In this document: one piece after another, positions 58,482 to 64,000 of the stretch
Layout of the letters: each line of letters begins with the position of its first letter
Position numbering within the stretch: the first letter of the stretch is position 1
Assembly (NCBI RefSeq): GCF_030378205.1
Contig: NZ_CP127385.1
Span: forward strand, 5,558,001 to 5,622,000
DNA from: Bradyrhizobium sp. NP1
Lineage (GTDB): Bacteria > Pseudomonadota > Alphaproteobacteria > Rhizobiales > Xanthobacteraceae
Length of the DNA stretch: 64,000 bases
Direction: 5' to 3'
Program-made: the position numbers and the translations under genes
The notes under the pieces: model-generated
What the model was told of the DNA's origin: nothing
The model's database searches: none
The model's input: the letters and a program-made list of their open reading frames with translations, nothing else

Positions 58482-60017
58482 GTGGACCTCTCCAGTCTGA
58501 TCGCGCGCAATGCCGCCTTTGCCCCGAATAAGCCTGCCCTTCGTTTTGAAGGCACCACGCTGAGCTATGCTGCGTTTGCAGCGCGCATCGAGCAAACCGC
58601 GCGGGCGTTGCAATATGAACTTGGCGTCGGCCGTGGCGATCGCGTCGCAATCCTGAGTCTCAATCGGCCCGACTATCTGACGCTGCTCTACGCATGCGCG
58701 CGACTGGGCGCCATTCTGGTGCCGTTGAACTGGCGTCTTGCCGTCACTGAGCAGTCCTTCATCCTGTCCGATGCCGCCATCAAGGTGCTTGTACTCGAGC
58801 GGGCCTTCGCTGCGGTCGTTCCCGTCCTGGAGCAGAGCCTGCCGAACACAGCCATTGTGGGCCTTGATTTCTCGCCCGGGAAAGGCGTCGCATTCGAACG
58901 GCTGCTCGAAGAAGGCTCCGGTGGCCTCGGCACTGCCCGTGCAGATCTCTCCTGCCCTCTTCTGATCGTCTACACATCTGGCACGACCGGGCGACCGAAG
59001 GGCGCGGTACTTCTGCAGGAAGCCCTGTTGTGGAATGGCGTGATGAGCCAGCACATGCACGGCCTGACCTCCGACGACCACATATTGACCGTGCTGCCCT
59101 TCTTCCATGTCGGCGGACTGAATATTCAGACCACGCCGGCACTGCATCATGGGGCGACCGTCACCATTCATTCGCGGTTCACGCCTGAGGCGACACTTGC
59201 CGCGATCGCGCGGGACCGGCCCACCCTGACCGTCCTCGTTCCCGCGACCATTCAGGCGATCACGGAGCATCCCGAATGGCTAACGAGCGACCTGTCATCG
59301 CTGCGAGCGGTCGCAACCGGCTCGACCATCGTTCCGCAACCCCTGATCGATCGCATCACGACGCGCGGCGTGCCCGTGCTGCAGGTCTACGGCTCGACCG
59401 AGACCTGCCCAATCGCAGTCTACACGCGCATTGGTGGGGACCCGGAGCGAGAAGGATCGACCGGTCTGCCCGGCCTGTGCTGCGAAGCGGCCGTTGTCGA
59501 CGACGCCGGCAACGAGGTGCCGTCGGGCACGGTCGGTGAGATCGTGGTGCGCGGTCCCAACGTCTTCGTCCAGTATTGGAGAAATGAGGGCGCGACGCGC
59601 GAAGCATTGCAGGACGGTTGGTACAGGACGGGCGATATCGCCGTGCGGGATATCGACGGCTTTTTCTGGGTGCGCGACCGCAAGAAGAACCTGGTCATCT
59701 CCGGTGGCGAGAACATCTATCCGGCCGAGGTCGAGCGCGTGTTGCAGGAGCATCCGGATGTTGCCGAATGCGCCGTCATCGGCCGCGACGATCCGCGTTG
59801 GCAAGAGGTCCCGGTCGCCTACGTGATCCGCAGGAACGGCCACCATCAGGCCGAGGCTGATGACCTGAAAGCTCACGTGCAGGCACAACTCGCGCGCTTC
59901 AAGGTGCCACGCGAGATCATCTTCGTTGCAGACCTGCCGCGAACCGCGCTCGGCAAGGTCCAGCACTTCAAGCTGAAGCAACTCGACGCTGAAATGGTTC
60001 GGGGAGGCAATTCGTGA
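58482..60017 (+). CDS. AMP-forming acyl-CoA ligase (ANL family)
   Basis: 511 aa from a GTG start (GGATG upstream, 2 bp after the dehydrogenase stop). Motifs: VYTSGTTGRPKGAVLLQEA (P-loop), VYGSTETCPI, DGWYRTGDIAVRDIDGFFWV, RDRKKNLVISGGENIYPAEV and catalytic lysine in PRTALGKVQHFKL. It resembles medium/long-chain and substituted-acid ligases more than the benzoate-CoA type at 48628. It should activate the acid that the neighbouring dehydrogenases oxidise. Overlaps the next gene by GTGA. Confidence 0.9.
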   Translation: MDLSSLIARNAAFAPNKPALRFEGTTLSYAAFAARIEQTARALQYELGVGRGDRVAILSLNRPDYLTLLYACARLGAILVPLNWRLAVTEQSFILSDAAIKVLVLERAFAAVVPVLEQSLPNTAIVGLDFSPGKGVAFERLLEEGSGGLGTARADLSCPLLIVYTSGTTGRPKGAVLLQEALLWNGVMSQHMHGLTSDDHILTVLPFFHVGGLNIQTTPALHHGATVTIHSRFTPEATLAAIARDRPTLTVLVPATIQAITEHPEWLTSDLSSLRAVATGSTIVPQPLIDRITTRGVPVLQVYGSTETCPIAVYTRIGGDPEREGSTGLPGLCCEAAVVDDAGNEVPSGTVGEIVVRGPNVFVQYWRNEGATREALQDGWYRTGDIAVRDIDGFFWVRDRKKNLVISGGENIYPAEVERVLQEHPDVAECAVIGRDDPRWQEVPVAYVIRRNGHHQAEADDLKAHVQAQLARFKVPREIIFVADLPRTALGKVQHFKLKQLDAEMVRGGNS

Positions 60018-61108
60018 AGATAGCGGTTCTCGGAGGCGGTAACGGTTCTTTCGCGGCCGTCGGCGATTTCGCGCTTCAAGGTCACGACGTGCGGCTTTGG
60101 CGGCGAGACCGCGATGCCGTCGCTGCGCACCGTGCCGGGGGATCGCACGTCACCGTCAAGGACGTCAACGGGCGGCATGACGTGCGGCTCACGCTCGTCA
60201 CAAACGATATTGCGGAGGCGATCGGCGGTGCCGAACTAATCCTCTGCCCCGCCCCTGCCTTTGCTCAGCACGATATCGCCGGCGCACTTGCGCCGCATCT
60301 GGCCGACGGCCAGGTGGTTTTTTTGCCGCCAGGCACGCTCGGCTCGATGATCTTTGCGTCCGCCGCACGTGCCGTCGGCAATCGCGCCAAAGCCAGCTTT
60401 GCCGAAACCGGAACCCTGCCCTGGCTTGCCCGCAAGCATGGTCCGTTCGAGGTCGCGATCACAGTGCGCGCCAAACGATTGCCGGTCGGCGTGTTCCCAT
60501 CGAGGGAGGCTGCCCGCACGCTGGCCGTGATCGAGAAGGCTTTTCCCGGCGTGATCGAACCGTGTGGCGATGTGCTGTCCGGCGCCCTGATGAACGCCGG
60601 GCCGATCATCCACCCGCCTCTGATCGTCATGAATGCCGGCCCTATCGAGCATTTCGAACGCTGGGACATCCACAAGGAGGGCACTCAGACAGCGATCAGA
60701 CGGGTTACCGACGCGCTCGACGCCGAACGCATCGCCGTGCGCGAGGCGCTCGGCTACGGCGCCCCTCACTTTCCACTGGCCCATCACTACGCGAACGATG
60801 GCGAGATCTGGATGTACGGCCGCGGTTCGCATGATCGCCTGACTGATTCCGGCGATTGGCGCGAACCACTCATCCTGACGGAGCATCGCTACATGCGCGA
60901 GGATCTGCGGCTGGGCCTGTCATTTCTGATTTCGGTTGCAGAGGTGGCCGGCGTCGCAACACCGTTGGCGAGATCGTTTCTTGCAATTGGCAGCGCAATC
61001 TGCGCCGAAGACTTTGCGGCCGGCGGCCGCACGCTTGCAAGCCTGGGGTTCGGTGGGTTCGATCGCAGCCGGCTGCAGCGGTTGCTGCGCGAGGGTTTCG
61101 ACGAATGA
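60014..61108 (+). CDS. Opine (octopine/nopaline) dehydrogenase family protein
   Basis: 364 aa from a GTG behind GGGGAGG. Rossmann motif LGGGNGSFAAVGDFALQGHD at 6-25; the C-terminal all-helical octopine-dehydrogenase domain starts around 190 (SGALMNAGPIIHPPLIVMNA) with the catalytic histidine probably H198 or H213. Family members reductively join an amino acid and a 2-oxoacid, or in bacteria split such compounds; pantoate-like folds are related. Its place between a CoA ligase and a hydroxyacyl-CoA dehydrogenase is unusual. Overlaps the neighbours by GTGA and ATGA. Confidence 0.85.
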   Translation: MKIAVLGGGNGSFAAVGDFALQGHDVRLWRRDRDAVAAHRAGGSHVTVKDVNGRHDVRLTLVTNDIAEAIGGAELILCPAPAFAQHDIAGALAPHLADGQVVFLPPGTLGSMIFASAARAVGNRAKASFAETGTLPWLARKHGPFEVAITVRAKRLPVGVFPSREAARTLAVIEKAFPGVIEPCGDVLSGALMNAGPIIHPPLIVMNAGPIEHFERWDIHKEGTQTAIRRVTDALDAERIAVREALGYGAPHFPLAHHYANDGEIWMYGRGSHDRLTDSGDWREPLILTEHRYMREDLRLGLSFLISVAEVAGVATPLARSFLAIGSAICAEDFAAGGRTLASLGFGGFDRSRLQRLLREGFDE

Positions 61109-62103
61109 CGGCTCAACGTATGTCGATCGCCTGCCTCGGCGCCGGCCGCATGGGCCGCGGCATTGCCGTGGCATTCGCTTATGCCGGCCATCCCGTTACC
61201 CTGATCGATGTCAAGGACGGACGTTCTGGCGAACAATTCGAAGAACTGAAAGCCGAGACGCTTGGCGAGGTCAAATCGACGCTCGCGAGCCTCGCCCGGT
61301 TCGGGCTGATGCAGGGTAGCGATGCCGATGCCGTGATGGCCAAGGTGAAAGTCGTGTCTTCCGGGCAAAGCGCTGAAGCGCTCGCAACCGCCGGGCTGGT
61401 ATTCGAAGGCGTGCCCGAAGTCGTCGAACTGAAACGCGCGGTGCTGCGGGCCGCTTCAAGGCAGGTCGCGCCCGGCGTGGTCATCGCCTCCACCACTTCA
61501 ACGATCCTTGTCGACGATCTCTCCGGAGCTATCGCGCATCCCCAACGCTTTCTCAACGTGCACTGGCTGAACCCGGCCTACCTGATACCGCTGGTCGAAG
61601 TTTCGCCGGGAGCCGCAACCGATCCAGCGGTCGTCGCAAGGGTAAAAGCACTGCTCGAAGACATCGGCAAAGTGCCAGTCATCTGTGCAGCGACGCCCGG
61701 CTTCATCGTGCCGCGTATCCAAGCGCTTGCCATGAACGAGGCTGCCAGGATGGTCGAGGAGGGCGTCGCCAGTGCCGAGGACATCGACAAGGCCATCCGA
61801 TACGGCTTCGGCTTCCGCTACGCCGTGCTGGGACTTCTGGAGTTCATCGATTGGGGCGGCGGAGATATTCTTTACTACGCAAGCCGCTATCTCGAAGGCG
61901 CCTTGGGCAGCGAGCGCTACCGCGCGCCCGAGGTGATCTTGCGCAACATGCGGGAGGGTCGGATCGGCCTGCGCACTGGCGCTGGCTTCCTCGACTATTC
62001 CGACCTTGATATCGAAGCCTATCGCGAGCGGCGCCTTGCGGCCATGGTCGACATGCTCAGGCACTTCGCCCTGGCGCGGCCGCCGGTGCTCGACAAGGAC
62101 TAA
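61105..62103 (+). CDS. 3-hydroxyacyl-CoA dehydrogenase family protein
   Basis: 332 aa from the ATG overlapping the previous stop (ATGA). NAD motif CLGAGRMGRGIAVAFAYAGH; FEGVPEVVELKRAVLRAASR and STTSTILVDDLSGAIAHPQR contain the catalytic serine region; the catalytic histidine is in NVHWLNPAYLIPLVEVSPGA, and the C-terminal dimer domain follows (GFIVPRIQALAMNEAARMVE). It oxidises a 3-hydroxyacyl-CoA with NAD, or a close analogue such as L-gulonate/carnitine-like hydroxyacids of this family. Its TAA directly abuts the stop of the convergent gene at 62104. Confidence 0.9.
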   Translation: MTAQRMSIACLGAGRMGRGIAVAFAYAGHPVTLIDVKDGRSGEQFEELKAETLGEVKSTLASLARFGLMQGSDADAVMAKVKVVSSGQSAEALATAGLVFEGVPEVVELKRAVLRAASRQVAPGVVIASTTSTILVDDLSGAIAHPQRFLNVHWLNPAYLIPLVEVSPGAATDPAVVARVKALLEDIGKVPVICAATPGFIVPRIQALAMNEAARMVEEGVASAEDIDKAIRYGFGFRYAVLGLLEFIDWGGGDILYYASRYLEGALGSERYRAPEVILRNMREGRIGLRTGAGFLDYSDLDIEAYRERRLAAMVDMLRHFALARPPVLDKD

Positions 62104-63150
62104 CTAGCCAAAGACGTCCTGCAGAACGCCGTCGCGCACCACAGGGGTGCCGTCAACCTCGATCGTCGTGCCCATGACCGGCAGATCGAAATGTCCGGCG
62201 GTATAGCGTCCCGCAAATTCGTTGGCGCCGGTGGAAAACAGAAAATTCCCGGCCACCGCGCGCAGCTCCGTGCCATTGGTATCGCGCTGGTCATACATCG
62301 ACAGCGCCTCGTAGCGTGCCCGCGGGTTCATGCCGAAACCGACATGGGACACGGCATAGGCTTCGCGGTCGCCCCAGGCCGCAAGATACGCGCGCATCAT
62401 CGCGGCATCGGTCCCCTCTCCGGCGAGATCAACGACGTAGTCGTCCTTCAGCGTCAGCCTGACCGGTGAGGTCAGGTAGCGCTTGAAGGTGAGATTGATG
62501 TCGCCCGCGGCCATCACCAGGGTTCCGTTGACCGTTCCGCTTTTGGGAAAGCTGACGACAATGCCTCCCGGCCAGTGCGCCAGCGTGCCCGGCTTGTCGG
62601 TCCAGCCCCAGACTCCGACCGTCGATGCGCCCGTCATGTCGATATCGAGATCGGTACCCACCTTCGAGGTCACGCGCATGCGCTTCGCACTACGCAGCAT
62701 CCTTGCCGCCGCCCTCACCTGCTTCTCCAGCGCCGGGTCAGGAACCATGCGCTCCAAGGCTTCCGGGTGTTCGTTGGAGACCACGAGGATGCGCGCCCCA
62801 GCCTTGAGGATTTCCGGAGTCTCCACCGCGTGCATCAATCCCTCGATCGTGCAGTCCACCACGAAGCCGGCCTGCTGCAACGCCGAGACGACGGGGGCCA
62901 GTCGCTGGATCGCCTCGCTAGCGCCGGTTGAACGAATCGGAACCACCTGCCGGTTGCGGGGCGTTGGAACGATGAGGTGAAAAGGCTTTGCTCCCATGCG
63001 CAACAGTGCGAGCTCGGCAAGGTGGACATTGAGGGCCCGCGACTGGGTTTCCGACAGGATCGCCGCCGTATCGCCCGGTTTCACGGCGCAACGGTCGAAG
63101 ATCTCACAGAAAGCGTCGATCCACTTTGCTTCGATGCGATCCGCCAGCAT
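62104..63150 (-). CDS. NicX-like (2,5-dihydroxypyridine 5,6-dioxygenase) / M29-like metalloprotein
   Basis: 348 aa. General annotation may call it leucyl aminopeptidase (M29), but the chain resembles NicX of Pseudomonas putida (about 350 aa) over most of its length: GTLAHWPGGIVVSFPKSGTV, YAVSHVGFGMNPRARYEALS, NFLFSTGANEFAG and GHFDLPVMGTTIEVDG. The iron ligands that I recall for NicX (H265, H318, D320) have counterparts H269, H320 and D322. NicX-type enzymes open a dihydroxylated pyridine ring with O2 and Fe(II). Substrate remains unproven. It is 24 bp downstream of an ABC permease on the same strand and converges without spacer on the 3-hydroxyacyl-CoA dehydrogenase gene. Confidence 0.8.
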   Translation of the reverse strand: MLADRIEAKWIDAFCEIFDRCAVKPGDTAAILSETQSRALNVHLAELALLRMGAKPFHLIVPTPRNRQVVPIRSTGASEAIQRLAPVVSALQQAGFVVDCTIEGLMHAVETPEILKAGARILVVSNEHPEALERMVPDPALEKQVRAAARMLRSAKRMRVTSKVGTDLDIDMTGASTVGVWGWTDKPGTLAHWPGGIVVSFPKSGTVNGTLVMAAGDINLTFKRYLTSPVRLTLKDDYVVDLAGEGTDAAMMRAYLAAWGDREAYAVSHVGFGMNPRARYEALSMYDQRDTNGTELRAVAGNFLFSTGANEFAGRYTAGHFDLPVMGTTIEVDGTPVVRDGVLQDVFG

Positions 63151-63174
63151 TCTGTCTTCCTTCTCTCACCAGCA

Positions 63175-63942
63175 TCAAACGTCCGGAAACCCACGCAACA
63201 AATAAGCCCGCAGCGCCTCCAGGGCGCCGTTGAGGATCAGGCCCAGCAGCGAGATCGTGATCAGCGGCACGAACATGTCGACAGCCTGAAAGGTGCGGGC
63301 TGCGGTTACCAGAACATGACCGAGGCCATCGGTCGAGGTGATCATCTCCGCGAGAAACACCACAATGCAGGAAATCACGAGTCCGATGCGGCAACCCGTG
63401 AGAATCGAAGGCATAGCCGCCGGCAGCACCACCTTGAACAAGATCTCCCGCGGCGGCGTGCCGGCCGCCATAGCCGACCAGACCAGCTTCTGTTCCACTG
63501 TGGAAGCGCCGTAGTAGGTGGATAGCAGGATCGGAAACAAGGCGTCGGCAGCAACGAGGGTAATCTTCGACTCGTGACCGAATCCAAGCAACAGCAGCAA
63601 CGCGGGATAAAGTGCCACTTTCGGGAGAGGAGCCAGCACCCGCACGATCGGCCGCACGACCGCGTTCACCGCCGGACTTGCCGACGCCGCTAGGCCGATC
63701 GATACGCCAAGGACGACGGCAATCGCAAATCCGGCAAAAAGCCGAAACAGCGTGGCTGCGATCTCCTGCTCGAAGGTGACGGTCGTCAACTGTTCGAGCA
63801 GACGCACGAACACTAGTCCCGGCGGCGGAAGCAGGGTCGCTGGCGCATAGCCGAACGACACCAACCCTTGCCAGACCGCAATCAACAATGCGATCGGCAC
63901 CAGCCCAATAAGGATGTCGTTTGTGACGACTCGCGCGTTCAT
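63175..63942 (-). CDS. ABC permease, TauC/SsuC/nitrate type
   Basis: 255 aa from ATG 63942; a GTG at 63981 would add 13 residues and start just after a TAG of a gene outside the window. Six spans, the first LIGLVPIALLIAVWQGLVSF. The EAA-like loop reads AMAAGTPPREILFKVVLPAA near 165-184, the signature of sulfonate/aliphatic-sulfonate, taurine and aromatic-acid (phthalate, thiamine-precursor) permeases. Its ATPase and binding protein must be beyond the right edge. Being upstream of the NicX-like gene, it probably imports that substrate or a precursor. Confidence 0.87.
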   Translation of the reverse strand: MNARVVTNDILIGLVPIALLIAVWQGLVSFGYAPATLLPPPGLVFVRLLEQLTTVTFEQEIAATLFRLFAGFAIAVVLGVSIGLAASASPAVNAVVRPIVRVLAPLPKVALYPALLLLLGFGHESKITLVAADALFPILLSTYYGASTVEQKLVWSAMAAGTPPREILFKVVLPAAMPSILTGCRIGLVISCIVVFLAEMITSTDGLGHVLVTAARTFQAVDMFVPLITISLLGLILNGALEALRAYLLRGFPDV

Positions 63943-64000
63943 GAAAAACTCAACGGCAGATCGAATTGCGGCTCCGACCACCGCACTAGGCGTGCTCGCA

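Noticed and set aside
21133..63150. A complete nicotinate (nic) pathway spread over the window
   Set aside because: NicAB-like and NicX-like genes are present, but no clear NicC, NicD, NicE or NicF, and the genes are 40 kb apart with different neighbours.

Overview
The window is a high-GC, densely coded chromosomal segment from an alphaproteobacterium, most likely Bradyrhizobium or a close relative. This rests on many ABC, TRAP and Tct solute-binding proteins, on CoA-linked aromatic genes, and on three dispersed repeat types in one spacer that I remember from Bradyrhizobium/Rhodopseudomonas genomes. I see no rRNA, tRNA, CRISPR array, transposase, integrase or origin. No database search was run; family names come from motifs and remembered homologues.

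Region 1 (1-14.2 kb). The start of an outer-membrane beta-barrel gene runs off the left edge. A minus-strand run follows: a tripartite tricarboxylate transporter (tctCBA), a crotonase, two paralogous class V (serine-glyoxylate type) aminotransferases and an MFS carrier between them. It diverges from a GntR regulator, an FAD/4Fe-4S 2-hydroxyacid dehydrogenase and a GlcG-like protein. Three copies of a TTTGnATTCA element flank the regulator and are probable operators. A DUF2270 membrane protein and a VOC protein follow.

Region 2 (14.2-15.1 kb). About 0.95 kb holds no gene and is a mosaic of repeats, ending in a 144-bp palindrome with 25-bp arms.

Region 3 (15.1-30.1 kb). A minus-strand set (solute-binding protein, an SDR lacking its normal active site, a molybdopterin oxidoreductase, a crotonase) diverges from a plus-strand set (Tct binding protein, two-subunit NicAB-like molybdenum hydroxylase, and a ModA-like protein without signal peptide). 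A GntR regulator, a TRAP transporter, a cyclase-family hydrolase and another orphan Tct binding protein follow.

Region 4 (30.3-43.4 kb). Two consecutive branched-chain-amino-acid-type ABC transporters follow. The second has its two ATPases fused in one chain. Then come a small membrane protein, a Crp/Fnr regulator, an orphan Tct binding protein and a CHAD protein.

Region 5 (43.5-48.0 kb). A complete iron/polyamine-type ABC transporter is co-directional with a GpdQ-like phosphodiesterase, suggesting uptake and cleavage of phosphodiesters.

Region 6 (48.2-64 kb). An aryl-CoA island carries a benzoate/2-aminobenzoate-CoA ligase, a RidA-like protein, an arylformamidase-like hydrolase with a MarR regulator, a solute-binding protein, a cupin, a flavin monooxygenase, a crotonase split by a frameshift, the 3' stump of an SDR, and a five-gene operon (hydrolase, acyl-CoA dehydrogenase, acyl-CoA ligase, opine-dehydrogenase-like protein, 3-hydroxyacyl-CoA dehydrogenase). 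Six copies of one 18-bp imperfect palindrome (best copy TATTTTAAGTATAAAATG) lie in its promoter regions and suggest a single MarR regulon. The window ends with a gene resembling the 2,5-dihydroxypyridine dioxygenase NicX and a TauC/SsuC-type permease.
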